From assembly GCA_017516465.1 (NCBI GenBank), contig JAFXCR010000030.1, positions 1 through 64,000 on the forward strand: 64,000 nt of DNA, read 5' to 3'. A program made the position numbers and the translations under genes. The DNA comes from Ruminococcus sp. (GTDB taxonomy: Bacteria; Bacillota; Clostridia; Oscillospirales; Ruminococcaceae). This document shows, in pieces, positions 16,532-25,452 of this stretch; the first letter of the stretch is position 1; every line of letters begins with the position of its first letter. The notes beneath the pieces were generated by a model, which saw only the letters and a list, made by a program, of their open reading frames with translations, did not search any database and was not told the DNA's origin.

Positions 16532-17908
16532 TTATCTTATCGAACCTACTGATCTTGGGTAAAGAATTACGTCACGGATATTTGACATACCTGTTGTATA
16601 CATGATAAGTCTCTCAAATCCGAGACCAAATCCGCCGTGAGGAACTGAACCGTATTTTCTCAGATCAAGATAGTCGCTGTAAAGACTGAGGTTCATGCCT
16701 CTTTCCTCCATTGCTGCAACAAGCTTATCGTAATCTGCTTCCCTTTCGCTTCCTCCGATAATCTCGCCAACGCCGGGTACAAGAAGATCAACAGCGGCAA
16801 CAGTCTTGCCGTCAGCATTCTGCTTCATGTAGAACGACTTTATCTCCTTGGGGTAATCTGTTACGAATACAGCCTTTTTGAATACCTTCTCAGAGATGTA
16901 TCTCTCGTGCTCTGTCTGGAGATCACAGCCCCATTCTACGGGATATACAAAATCCTCGCCTGATTCCTGAAGAAGCTTTATAGCTTCTGTGTAGGTAACT
17001 CTGCCGAAATCATGGGAAATAAGATCCTCAAGGCGAGCCTTGAGTCCCTTTTCAAAGTGAGCATCAAAGAATGCGATCTCATCAGGACAAGTATCAAGAA
17101 GCTCTCTGATAACGAACTTTATCATTCCCTCAGCAATCTCGATAACGTCGTCAAGCTCTGCAAAAGCAACCTCCGGCTCGATATGCCAGAATTCAGCAAG
17201 GTGCTTGGGAGTATTACTGTTCTCAGCACGGAAACTCGGTCCGAAAGTATATATCTTACCCATAGCCATAGCAGCAACTTCGCCTTCAAGCTGTCCGGAA
17301 ACAGAAAGTCCGGCACGCTTGCCGAAGAAGTCGTTTGCATAGTATTCTTCCTCGCTCTTGAATTCAGTTGTATAGCCGTTTGTAGTTACCTGGAACATTT
17401 CTCCTGCACCCTCGCAGTCACTTCCGGTAATAAGAGGAGTATTTATATAAACATAGTTGTTGCTCTGGAAATATTTGTGAAGTGCAGCTGCAAGTACAGA
17501 ACGAACACGCCATACAGCGTTGAATGTGTTTGTTCTTCCTCTGAGGTGAGGCATAGAACGGAGGAATTCCAGAGTATGACCTTTCTTCTGGAGAGGATAA
17601 TCAGTAGGACAATCGCCGAGAAGTTGGATATTATCCGGTGTTGTATTGATCTCAACAGTATTGTTTCTGCCCTCAACAGCAGTTCCTGTAACCTTTACAG
17701 CCATACCTACACGAGGCTCCTTGAAATCTGCTGCACCGTCCTTTTCGATAACTACCTGAATATTTTTAAGGGATGTACCGTCATTAAGCTCTGCAAAGGC
17801 AACGCTCTTTGAGTTTCTGGATGTGCGAACCCAGCCGCAAATTGTAACTTCGCTGCCGATGAATTCCTCTTTCGAGGTAATTATTTTTTTGATATCAGTA
17901 TGTTTCAT
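16532..17908 (-). CDS. asnS: Asparaginyl-tRNA synthetase
   Basis: A 458-residue class IIb aminoacyl-tRNA synthetase that charges tRNA-Asn. The N-terminal OB-fold (VTICGWVRTSRNSKSVAF) binds the anticodon. Class II motifs follow: motif 1 around FRSMPHLRGRTNTF, motif 2 as FRAENSNTPKHLAEFWHIE, motif 3 as GGFGLGFERLIMYTTG. The sequence ends in NIRDVILYPRSVGSIR, as in bacterial AsnS. Length matches the family. ATG 17908 follows AAAGGAACG. The gene is preceded by a T-box leader with an AAC specifier and begins the asnS-lipoprotein-asnA operon. Confidence 0.97.
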   Translation of the reverse strand: MKHTDIKKIITSKEEFIGSEVTICGWVRTSRNSKSVAFAELNDGTSLKNIQVVIEKDGAADFKEPRVGMAVKVTGTAVEGRNNTVEINTTPDNIQLLGDCPTDYPLQKKGHTLEFLRSMPHLRGRTNTFNAVWRVRSVLAAALHKYFQSNNYVYINTPLITGSDCEGAGEMFQVTTNGYTTEFKSEEEYYANDFFGKRAGLSVSGQLEGEVAAMAMGKIYTFGPSFRAENSNTPKHLAEFWHIEPEVAFAELDDVIEIAEGMIKFVIRELLDTCPDEIAFFDAHFEKGLKARLEDLISHDFGRVTYTEAIKLLQESGEDFVYPVEWGCDLQTEHERYISEKVFKKAVFVTDYPKEIKSFYMKQNADGKTVAAVDLLVPGVGEIIGGSEREADYDKLVAAMEERGMNLSLYSDYLDLRKYGSVPHGGFGLGFERLIMYTTGMSNIRDVILYPRSVGSIR

Positions 17909-17949
17909 AAAAAATCGTTCCTTTCATAATTTCGGTTTCAGGACGGATA

Positions 17950-18265
17950 ATATATTTTCCGGCTAACTGCCGGAGCAAAAAATTAAAACTCCCGCCCTGT
18001 ATATTTTACAGGACGGGAGCGTAAAACTTCCGTGGTACCACCTGAATTACCGCACTGCGGTCACTCTTGTCTGCGATAACGTACAGAAAACGTCGCTCCT
18101 ACTAAGCCGAAACTGCCGGAAAGATAAATCCGCAATACAGCCGCCTTTCGGTTTGATGCTCGGGAGTGTTATTCATGCTGACTCTTGTATACGGCTCACA
18201 CCTTATCCGTACTCTCTGCGACAGAATTTCCGCACTACTTCTCTCCGTCATAGCATTTGATAATA
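17950..18265 (-). promoter_or_regulatory. T-box leader, asparagine (AAC) specific
   Basis: On the minus strand the T-box sequence AGGTGGTACCACGG lies at 18043-18030. It precedes an intrinsic terminator whose arms are 18020-18009 and 18000-17989, followed by TTTTAATTTTTTG; a second small hairpin is at about 17973-17958. The upstream stem I region contains AATAACACTC, giving the specifier AAC (18170-18168). Uncharged tRNA-Asn would stabilise the antiterminator and allow transcription of asnS, the lipoprotein and asnA. Confidence 0.92.
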
Positions 18266-18269
18266 ATAT

Positions 18270-18298
18270 ATTGTATCACTTTTACTCACGGATGTCAA
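18270..18298 (-). promoter_or_regulatory. Promoter of the asparagine T-box operon
   Basis: Minus-strand TTGACA (18298-18293), 17-nt spacer, TACAAT (18275-18270), immediately upstream of the T-box leader. Confidence 0.85.
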
Positions 18299-18334
18299 GA
18301 GCTAAACAGAATTTTTTTCAAATCCCGAACTCAA

Positions 18335-19819
18335 TCATATAAAGAGCATACTTATACCGTATTCACGGGCATAGCTTTCCGCACGTTTACGGTTGACCTG
18401 CTTCAGAATTCTGATAACGTGACGTCTGCCCTTCTTGACTTCGTCCATTGAAACATTATCATTATCAAACTCGATTATCTTCACATTAAAAAGATTCTCA
18501 CAACCACTGAAAGAGTCCTCTTTGATATCTCTTGTGTGATAGCTAACCTTGAGATCAGTAAGATTCTGGCAGCCGTAGAAAGCCCAGTTGCTTATGGTTT
18601 TAACGGTTGCCGGAATAGTAATTTCTTCCAGAGAACGGCACCATGAAAATGCACTTTCTCCGATAACAGCAACTGAATTTGAAATAATAACTTTTTTCAG
18701 ATTATAACATTCCGAGAATGCTGAAAAACCTATCGACTCGACAGATCCAGAGATAACAACCTTTCTGAGACGGCGGCATGAGAAGAAGCAGAGATCGCTT
18801 ATTCTTTGCAGATAGGCAGGAAGAACAATCTTTTCAACGGAGCCGCATCTTCCGAAAGCACCCTTGCCTATCATTTTAAGTGATGGTGGGAAGTTGAGTT
18901 CCCTGAGGTGCTGGCATTTAAGAAAAGCGTTTTCGCCTATATATTCAAGATTGTTGGAAAAAACTATATCCTCAAGAGCAAAGCAGTGACAGAAAGCATA
19001 TTTTTCGATTCTCTTTACGCTGTCAGAGAGAATAATTTTTTTCAGAGTTTCGTTTCCTCTGAAAGCATATCTGCCAATGGTTGTAATCGTATCCGGAATT
19101 ATAATTGCACTTGTTGTACCTATGTATTTTACAAGTGTTCCGGTTTTCTTGTTGATGAACATATTATGTACATCATCAATAACAACATCCTCATCCTTAA
19201 TGAGTTCGTCAAGCTCGTCTTCTCCTACTGATTCCAGACCTTTATAACGCTTTGGTGTTTTTTCCTGCTTCTTTTCGGGAATCGTTCTTTCTTCTGCTGC
19301 CAGAATCTCAGATTTCTTTTCATGAATCTGCTTTTCCGCTGCTACAAATATTTCCGGCATTATCTCAGAAGGCTTCTTTTCTTCTTTTTCAGAACTTAAC
19401 GGTAATACTTCAACAATGTTATTTTTTTTTGCTTCAGGAATCTCAGGTTTCTTTTCGGTAACCTTTGCATCCTCTGCTTCAGGAATCTCCGGCTTCTTTT
19501 CGGTAACCTTTACATCCTCTGCTTCAGGAATCTCCGGCTTCTTTTCGGTAACCTTTGCATCCTCTGCTTCAGGAATCTCCGGCTTCTTTTCGGTAACCTT
19601 TGCATCCTCTGCTTCAGGAATCTCCGGCTTCTTTTCGGTAACCTTTACATCCTCTGCTTCAAGAATCTCCGGCTTCTTTTCGGTAACCTTTTCTTCCTCC
19701 TTGGGTATTTCAAGCTTAATTTCCTCTTTAATTGAGAAATCAGCCTTATTTTCCACGGTTTTTACCGCCCTTACCTTTATAACCTTTACTTTTTTTGCTG
19801 ATGTTTCAGTTGACTTCAA
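18335..19819 (-). CDS. BspA-type leucine-rich-repeat protein with Lys/Glu/Pro tandem repeats
   Basis: About 494 residues. The N-terminal third is charged and repetitive: KKPEIPEAEDAKVTE recurs as a 15-residue unit about six times, then variants follow. From about residue 235 a run of LRR_5 (BspA-like) repeats begins, each with I......I...AF..C..L..I, such as TTIGRYAFRGNETLKKIILS and similar. There is no clear signal peptide, so location is uncertain. No ribosome site precedes ATG 19834; GGAG overlaps that codon and lies nine bases before an in-frame TTG at 19819, so the TTG start is favoured. LRR_5 proteins usually bind protein or glycan partners; none is indicated here. Confidence 0.8.
   Translation of the reverse strand: MKSTETSAKKVKVIKVRAVKTVENKADFSIKEEIKLEIPKEEEKVTEKKPEILEAEDVKVTEKKPEIPEAEDAKVTEKKPEIPEAEDAKVTEKKPEIPEAEDVKVTEKKPEIPEAEDAKVTEKKPEIPEAKKNNIVEVLPLSSEKEEKKPSEIMPEIFVAAEKQIHEKKSEILAAEERTIPEKKQEKTPKRYKGLESVGEDELDELIKDEDVVIDDVHNMFINKKTGTLVKYIGTTSAIIIPDTITTIGRYAFRGNETLKKIILSDSVKRIEKYAFCHCFALEDIVFSNNLEYIGENAFLKCQHLRELNFPPSLKMIGKGAFGRCGSVEKIVLPAYLQRISDLCFFSCRRLRKVVISGSVESIGFSAFSECYNLKKVIISNSVAVIGESAFSWCRSLEEITIPATVKTISNWAFYGCQNLTDLKVSYHTRDIKEDSFSGCENLFNVKIIEFDNDNVSMDEVKKGRRHVIRILKQVNRKRAESYAREYGISMLFI
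19431..19700. repeat. 45-nt in-frame tandem repeats
   Basis: The sequence GCTTCAGGAATCTC recurs at 19431, 19476, 19521, 19566, 19611 and (with one change) 19656, an exact 45-nt period encoding 15 residues. Copies are nearly identical, suggesting recent expansion or slippage. Confidence 0.95.
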
Positions 19820-20016
19820 GTGAAAACACTCCATTCATACTATTTCATATATAAATAATTATATCACTTTTTCATCCGAAAATCAATAATCAAATACAAA
19901 AGTTTGCAATTTTTGTTAAAAGTGACTATTATTTATGGTTGGCACCCATTATTCTAAGGGATATCAGAATATTACTTTGGATATATTGCACAAACACACC
20001 TTGTTCATTCACATTA

Positions 20017-20790
20017 TCAAATGCTGTCTTTTATTCTGGAAATTACTCCTTTCTCAAGACGAGAAACCTGTGCCTGAGATATTCCGATTTCATCAGCTAC
20101 CTCAACCTGCGTCTTTCCTTTAAAAAAACGAAGATAAAGAATTGTCCGTTCTCTTTCACCAAGATTTCTGATCGCATCCCTTATGGATATTTCGTCCATC
20201 CTGCTTTCAACGTCATTCCGATCGCCTATCTGGTCCATAATATAGACTGTATCTTCCGAATCAGAATATACCGGTTCATAAAGCGAAACAGGATCGCTTA
20301 TGCTTTCAAGTGCTATTACGATATCTGATCTTTTTTCGCCTGTTTCCTCTGCAATTTCATCCATGCTCGGCTCTCTCTGAAGCTTTATCGTCAGTTTTTC
20401 TCTTGCCTGAATCGCCTTGTATGCCAGATCACGGAGAGAACGGCTTACCTTTACATGACTGTAATCACGAAGATGTCTGCGAAGCTCTCCGCTTATCATA
20501 GGAACGCAGTATGTGGAAAAACGAACCTCCTTGCTGAGATCAAAATTGTTTATAGCCTTGATAAGTCCGACTACGCCAATCTGAAAAAGATCGTCAATAT
20601 CCTCTCCCCTGCCGGCAAAACGCTGGATCACGCTGAGTACAAGACGCAGATTTCCATTTATAAGCTTATCTCGTGCCGACTTACTGCCGGTAGTTTTTAT
20701 CTCCTTAAGCAGCTCTATTTTTTCGCTTTCCTTAAGCACAGTCAATTCGGATGTATTTATACCTGCGATAATAACCTTATTATATGCCAT
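20017..20790 (-). CDS. sigG: RNA polymerase sigma-G factor (late forespore)
   Basis: A 257-residue sigma-70 factor that matches Bacillus SigG from end to end. It shares NKV-I-G--TS-L-VLK at the N-terminus, NGNLRLVLSVIQRF and DDLFQIGVVGLIKAINNFD in region 2, VSRSLRDLAYKA in region 3 and GKTQVEVADEIGISQAQVSRLE in region 4. SigG directs forespore gene expression after engulfment. It is alone here, not beside sigE as in Bacillus and many clostridia. ATG 20790 has a TAGGAGA site. Its presence indicates at least a conserved sporulation programme; some ruminococci keep such genes without observed spores. Confidence 0.93.
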   Translation of the reverse strand: MAYNKVIIAGINTSELTVLKESEKIELLKEIKTTGSKSARDKLINGNLRLVLSVIQRFAGRGEDIDDLFQIGVVGLIKAINNFDLSKEVRFSTYCVPMISGELRRHLRDYSHVKVSRSLRDLAYKAIQAREKLTIKLQREPSMDEIAEETGEKRSDIVIALESISDPVSLYEPVYSDSEDTVYIMDQIGDRNDVESRMDEISIRDAIRNLGERERTILYLRFFKGKTQVEVADEIGISQAQVSRLEKGVISRIKDSI

Positions 20791-20863
20791 TGCAATATCT
20801 CCTAAATGATGATATTGCTATTATTGCCATTATCTGTGCAGGGTAATCATGGAAAAAACGGGT

Positions 20864-20895
20864 AAAAAAATTGGCATCCGGTCAAACCGGATGCC
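20864..20895 (-). terminator. Terminator after the pyridoxal-kinase-type gene
   Basis: GGCATCCGGT (20873-20882) pairs with ACCGGATGCC (20886-20895); the minus strand continues with TTTTTTT. It lies just beyond the frame-restored stop at 20904. Confidence 0.9.
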
Positions 20896-20903
20896 TCAGC
20901 ACA

Positions 20904-21742
20904 TTATATCTGTTTCATATATTCAAGAAGATTTCCGATACATAGCTCGAATGCACTTCCGTACCACATTTCATCTCTTTCAGGAAAAGTCTTTTCAATA
21001 CAGTCTGCTGTAAAATTCACTGAAATATCCAGTGCCTGCTGCAAAGATTTCCCAAGAACAACAGCTCCAGTGAAAGCACTGGCAAATATATCACCCGTAC
21101 CATGACAGCAACAGTCGATATGCTCACGATACGAATAATATACATACTATTTTCAGAATCATAAGCGACCGCACCTTCTCTGCCGTCTCCGGAATCAACT
21201 CCGGTAAGAATTGGAACTCGGCACCCGAGATCTGCAAGCTCAACAAGAATTTTTTCAGCATATTCTCTGTCATGGCGTCCTGAATAAGGAATCCCCAGCA
21301 AAAGAGAAGCCTCTGTCATATTCGGAATTATATAATCAGCTTTTGCACACAGCCCTGCCATTGCAGAAACAAAATCTTCATCAAAGCCGGCATACAGCTT
21401 TCCGTGATCAGCCATAGCAGGATCCACAACTATGAAATTATCCGCATTCCCGAAGTCGTCAAAGAAATCAGACACCATACTTATCTGTTCCCTTGAGCCA
21501 AGATATCCTGTATAAATTCCAGAAAAATCAAGACCCATCCTTTTCCAGTGCCCTGCAATTTCAGGTATATCCGCAGTAAGATCACGGAAGGTATACCCTG
21601 TAAAGCCTCCTGTATGAGTGGAGAGTACAGCAGTAGGAATTACCGCTGTTTCAACTCCCATAGCAGAAATAATCGGAAGAGCTACGGTAAGCGAACATTT
21701 TCCGAAGCAGGAAATATCCTGTATTGTCGCAATTTTCTTCAT
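20904..21742 (-). pseudogene. Pyridoxamine/pyridoxal kinase (PdxY/PdxK type), frameshifted
   Basis: The first frame starts at ATG 21742 and gives a normal PfkB-superfamily pyridoxal kinase N-terminus (IQDISCFGKCSLTVALPIIS, TGGFTGYTFRD, YTGYLGS, VVDPAMADHGKLY, IPNMTEAS). At about 21134-21147, in an AT-rich run AATAATATAC, the frame shifts and the continuing frame becomes unlike the family, stopping at 21017. The other frame restores the conserved end: CHGTGDIFASAFTG, with the catalytic Asp of the GTGD motif, then continues to a stop at 20904. So an indel of one or two bases separates the two halves. It may be a true mutation or a sequencing error. The intact enzyme would phosphorylate pyridoxal-type vitamers using ATP. 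It follows the zinc-ribbon gene by about 20 nt. Confidence 0.85.
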
Positions 21743-21763
21743 TGTATGCACATTCTCTCGTGT

Positions 21764-23137
21764 TTAATTTCCAGAGCCGTCAGCAGTTACTCCTGCCACA
21801 TTATTGAGTATTCCCAGAATAACATCCTTATTTGCGTACTGATTGTCAGAAGTGTATTCGCTGCTGAACATCACGCCGCTTCCGAAAACAATAACATGAC
21901 TCGAATCATTATTGACATCCTCAGCTATAACAACTGCACCCCTGTTTGACGGACTGCTGTTTTCTGTTGCCTGAGCTGTCAGTTCCTTTATTATAAGCAT
22001 TGAATTTTCCGGAATTCCAAGTATTCTTGTAACATTTATATTATCCTTTTTGCCGAGATCATAGATCTCCTTTGTATCGGGAGCACAGATATCAGCAGAT
22101 GAATAATCTGCCCCTCCTGCCGACTGAGCATCGTCAACCGTCAGCATAATTCTGTAACCATCGTCAGCAAGACCATTATTCTGATAACAACCGGGCGTAC
22201 TGTTAAAGAACGCATTTCCCTCGTTATCAGCACCGATATCCCATTCTTCAAGGAAACTGTTCAGTTTCGGAGTATTTGCACCTGTCAATGCAGGTATATA
22301 AACAAGATTCTTATCTTCCGTTTCAAGGAATTTCCTGAGCTTTCCTATCTGTGTATCACTGAGATCGCTGGTAGGCATAGGAATTACAACCATGTCATAG
22401 GCACTTATATCATCAGAGGACAGATCCTCATCCTTGCAGACATATCCATTATTTTCAAAAATCGAAACGATATCTGCAGCAATGTCGGCATTTTCAGGAT
22501 TATTCTTTACAACAGCCACATTTACAGTACCATCATTTTCTTCCTGAAGAGCCGTTGTTGTGGTTATTGTTGTTATTGCTGTCGTCTCGGAAACAGACGT
22601 CGTTTCCGGAGCCTTTGTTGTCTCTTCGGACGAATTCACGGCAGCAGAATCTGAATTCTTGTTTTTATCCTTGCTGTCTCCGCAGCTGCTCAACATGAGT
22701 ATAAACAGGATAACCACCAGAAAAGCAGCAAGAGCTATTACTATCCAGCGTTTATACTTCAGGAATCTGTCATAAAGCGATAATTTCGATTCAGTCTCCT
22801 TATAGTATGAAGCTTCATCGTTTTTATATGCAGCATAAGCCGGAACATAAGCTTTTTCTTCGGTTTCCGGTTCCTCTGCCGGCTCTGTATTTTCATATAT
22901 CTGTTCATCAACAGCAGCATGAAGAACTTCCGGTTCAGGAGAAGTCTCCAGTGCGATATCAATTATATCTGAACCATCATTCAGTATTTCTGACAGGAGT
23001 TCCTCCTCGTCACGAAGAAGAACGTATATCTCTGGAGAACCTGAATATGTATCTTCACTGACAATAGTATTGTCCTCACCGCAGAATCGGCAGATCCCCG
23101 GTTTTTCAAGCTTTTTTCCACATTTTAAGCAAAACAT
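21764..23137 (-). CDS. Zinc-ribbon membrane protein with extracellular GldG/DUF4350-like domain
   Basis: A 457-residue protein. It begins with a zinc ribbon (CLKCGKKLEKPGICRFCG), followed by an acidic cytoplasmic region, one membrane helix (WIVIALAAFLVVILFILML), a Thr-rich stalk (about 170-200) and an extracellular alpha/beta domain. That domain starts VNVAVVKNN, has YDMVVIPMPTSDLSD and ends near GVMFSSEYTSDN, resembling the domain of the GldG/DUF4350 gliding or ABC-auxiliary family; this is a weak match by pattern. ATG 23137 lies after an AAAGGA site. It lies just upstream of the pyridoxal kinase gene and downstream of a PP2C-like gene on the same strand. Function unknown. Confidence 0.6.
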   Translation of the reverse strand: MFCLKCGKKLEKPGICRFCGEDNTIVSEDTYSGSPEIYVLLRDEEELLSEILNDGSDIIDIALETSPEPEVLHAAVDEQIYENTEPAEEPETEEKAYVPAYAAYKNDEASYYKETESKLSLYDRFLKYKRWIVIALAAFLVVILFILMLSSCGDSKDKNKNSDSAAVNSSEETTKAPETTSVSETTAITTITTTTALQEENDGTVNVAVVKNNPENADIAADIVSIFENNGYVCKDEDLSSDDISAYDMVVIPMPTSDLSDTQIGKLRKFLETEDKNLVYIPALTGANTPKLNSFLEEWDIGADNEGNAFFNSTPGCYQNNGLADDGYRIMLTVDDAQSAGGADYSSADICAPDTKEIYDLGKKDNINVTRILGIPENSMLIIKELTAQATENSSPSNRGAVVIAEDVNNDSSHVIVFGSGVMFSSEYTSDNQYANKDVILGILNNVAGVTADGSGN

Positions 23138-23242
23138 TTCAGCACATCCTTTGAAAAAATATTTACTGATTCTCTGTTATTTCAGGATCAGCATAGGAAT
23201 AACAGCCGTACAGCTTATAGCTGCACATTACTTTTTGTGATA

Positions 23243-24217
23243 TCAGTATTCTCGCTTAAGCGGATTACGATAATACACAGATTTGTACTTATCCCATAGC
23301 TGTTTCAATATTTTTCCATCGGCACCTGCCTGCATATTTATATAGTCATTCTGCAATCTTATCAGACGCATACTGTAATATTTCTTCATGTCATCGAAAT
23401 CCTCAAAACCATAGCAGGCAACAGCCATTGTAAAGTCTCCGCCTGAAACCTTCTTCATCTTCTCGCCGAGACGAGCCATCCAGCGTGAAGGTGATGAAGC
23501 TTCTGCCATTGTTTCAAGAACAACATTTTCAAAATCCATGGGAGTTCTGAAGTGAGAAAAGCAGTCCGCAGACGCATTTATCAGAATTGAGGGACGTGCA
23601 AGCACTGTAAATCCGCTTCGGAGAAGAAAGCTAACATTTCCGCCGGCAAAATTTGTAATTCTGCTTTTTTTCCTCATATCAAGAAAAGCGTCGCCCGAAT
23701 CAACATCTGTATCATCAGCTGTCAGCTGACAGAGTCCCTGATCATCAAGCATATAACCTCTGGAATTTCCCGCCCATACGCAGTTGCAGAGAGTGAATTT
23801 TCCGGCACTCATCGTGGCGATGATACTCACGGCAGTTGGTAGACTTATTCCGCTTTCCATTTCTGATCTGCCGAGTCTTTCCTTCACCTCATTGAGCTTT
23901 CCGGTGATATGATCCTTAAGCTGACGGACACAATCAAGCTGTTCTGCAGAAGTTCTTTTTATATAGGAAACACCTTTTTTTGAATATTCCTGTTCAAAGA
24001 ATTCCGATGCTGCACACGCAGCTATTCTTGAGCCTATATAAGCTCCCGTTCTGTCATTGGCTCCGGAATATTTTCTGCTTCCGATATCCCCGCAGCCATC
24101 AAATACACCTGTGACCACAAGACCGCTTTCATAATTATGTACAAAGGCGGAATCTTCACCGCAGCCACGAACAGTCTCAGACTGTAAAATAAATGGTTTA
24201 ATAGTTGATAGATTCAT
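23243..24217 (-). CDS. PP2C-like serine/threonine phosphatase
   Basis: A 324-residue cytoplasmic protein with the PP2C (PPM) metal-site pattern: GCGEDSAFV near the N-terminus (Glu21-Asp22), VFDGCGD at 38-44, a central TAVSIIATMSAGKFTLCNCVWAGNS-type core strand pair and GGDFTMAVA near the end, comparable to the DN.T motif. Such enzymes dephosphorylate Ser/Thr, often opposing PASTA kinases or regulating anti-sigma antagonists. The segment of about 60 residues after the last motif is not recognised. No kinase gene is nearby. It precedes the zinc-ribbon membrane gene by 105 nt on the same strand, which could be a partner. Confidence 0.7.
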   Translation of the reverse strand: MNLSTIKPFILQSETVRGCGEDSAFVHNYESGLVVTGVFDGCGDIGSRKYSGANDRTGAYIGSRIAACAASEFFEQEYSKKGVSYIKRTSAEQLDCVRQLKDHITGKLNEVKERLGRSEMESGISLPTAVSIIATMSAGKFTLCNCVWAGNSRGYMLDDQGLCQLTADDTDVDSGDAFLDMRKKSRITNFAGGNVSFLLRSGFTVLARPSILINASADCFSHFRTPMDFENVVLETMAEASSPSRWMARLGEKMKKVSGGDFTMAVACYGFEDFDDMKKYYSMRLIRLQNDYINMQAGADGKILKQLWDKYKSVYYRNPLKREY

Positions 24218-24430
24218 TTTGTCCTCTCTTTTGCATAAAAATTACAAATAATTTTTATAACCTTTTTATTTTTCTCTGTATTCCGCTTCATAGACTTTTT
24301 ACCGTCACACGAAACAACCTTTAATATTATATCACACAAACAGGATTTAGTCAAGATATTGCGGAAAATTAGTGTTTTTTTATCATCTGATAATTTTACA
24401 ATATTATTTCCGAAAAATTCAGAATAAGTA

Positions 24431-24459
24431 TTGACTTTTTTTTCAGACGGGTATATAAT
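24431..24459 (+). promoter_or_regulatory. Promoter of the Nudix gene
   Basis: TTGACT (24431-24436), 17-nt spacer, TATAAT (24454-24459). The 24218-24550 interval between divergent genes otherwise holds only AT-rich leader sequence. Confidence 0.8.
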
Positions 24460-24550
24460 ATACGACAGCAAGGAAAGCACCATCTTTTACAAGACGGAAA
24501 CAAACAGTTATTTAAAACTATAAGTATAATTTAAGAGGCGTTTGATAAAT

Positions 24551-25342
24551 ATGGATATTATTGAAATTTATCTCAGCAAGCTATCAGCTGCAGCGGAACT
24601 TTACAGTGAAATCGCCCAAAAACTCGGTGATATAAGAATAAACAGCAACGATTCACTCGTACGTTCGATTGAAGAAAGAAAAGAACCAACCATATACAAA
24701 GTGTATACTTCTGACGAAGATATCCCAAACGTTGTAATTGATGAAATAACAGATATATTCCGTTCGTCCGCCGATAAGAATGATAATGTTACAGCTGAAT
24801 TCATTACTGATGAATTCCTTAATCTTCTTGATGAAAATGAACGTCTTACCCAGAAAAGCAAGCCGCGTTCCCTCGTTCATAGAGACGGTGATCTCCATGC
24901 AGTTGTTCATATATGGATAATCAGACGCAAGGACATGGGTATTTATGTACTTCTCCAGAAACGCTCTGATAAAAAACTCATCAACCCCGGCTGCTTCGAT
25001 GTTTCTGCCGCTGGTCACATTACTCAGGGCGGAGAACCGAGAAAAACAGCTGTCAGGGAAATATACGAGGAGCTTGGACTGGAAGTACCCGCTGAAAAGC
25101 TGAAAATTATTGGCGTCCACAGAAATACCTACTGCAACGGTGAAGTAAAGGACAACGAACTGAGTGCAGTATATATCTGTACTGATCCAATTGATACAGA
25201 TAGTCTGTCCATCTGCAAGGAAGAAGTTGCTGAGGTATGCTGGGCTGAAATTGACGAGATGCTCTCCGTGATAAAAAACGGTGGATTCCTCAACTGCATC
25301 TCTCTTGAAGAACTTGCAATGATTAAAAAAGCTGCTTTCTGA
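24551..25342 (+). CDS. Nudix hydrolase
   Basis: A 263-residue protein. The C-terminal half holds a complete Nudix box with the pattern G-x5-E-x7-RE-x2-EE-x-G (GHITQGGEPRKTAVREIYEE, then LG), which coordinates magnesium for hydrolysis of nucleoside-diphosphate-linked substrates. The strand AVVHIWIIRRKDMGIYVLLQ and the sequence KRSDKKLINPGCFDVSAAGH are typical of the isopentenyl-diphosphate-isomerase-like/YfcD branch. The N-terminal 95 residues are helical and not assigned. The start is ATG 24551, twelve bases after AAGAGG; an in-frame TTG at 24542 is too close to it. Substrate unknown. Confidence 0.88.
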   Translation: MDIIEIYLSKLSAAAELYSEIAQKLGDIRINSNDSLVRSIEERKEPTIYKVYTSDEDIPNVVIDEITDIFRSSADKNDNVTAEFITDEFLNLLDENERLTQKSKPRSLVHRDGDLHAVVHIWIIRRKDMGIYVLLQKRSDKKLINPGCFDVSAAGHITQGGEPRKTAVREIYEELGLEVPAEKLKIIGVHRNTYCNGEVKDNELSAVYICTDPIDTDSLSICKEEVAEVCWAEIDEMLSVIKNGGFLNCISLEELAMIKKAAF

Positions 25343-25367
25343 TAAATAAAGCCTTTATAATGCTGTG

Positions 25368-25393
25368 AGCTGACATTGTCAGCTCTTTTTTTG
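25368..25393 (+). terminator. Terminator of the Nudix gene
   Basis: GAGCTGAC (25368-25375) pairs with GTCAGCTC (25379-25386), followed by seven T. Confidence 0.92.
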
Positions 25394-25452
25394 ACCTTTA
25401 CAGCTTTTCAGACGTATTATTTACAAAATACATCTCAGAAAGGAAAATCACA

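Noticed and set aside
17012..17812. Plus-strand open frame of 266 codons
   Set aside because: Entirely antisense to asnS, with no family motif; asnS is certain.
19416..19823. Plus-strand repetitive open frame of 135 codons
   Set aside because: It is the complement of the 45-nt repeats of the LRR gene; a multiple-of-three period keeps it open.
24214..24483. Minus-strand open frame of 89 codons ahead of the PP2C-like gene
   Set aside because: It covers the AT-rich gap and runs over the divergent Nudix promoter. The sequence is low complexity, rich in Lys and Asn, with no good ribosome site.
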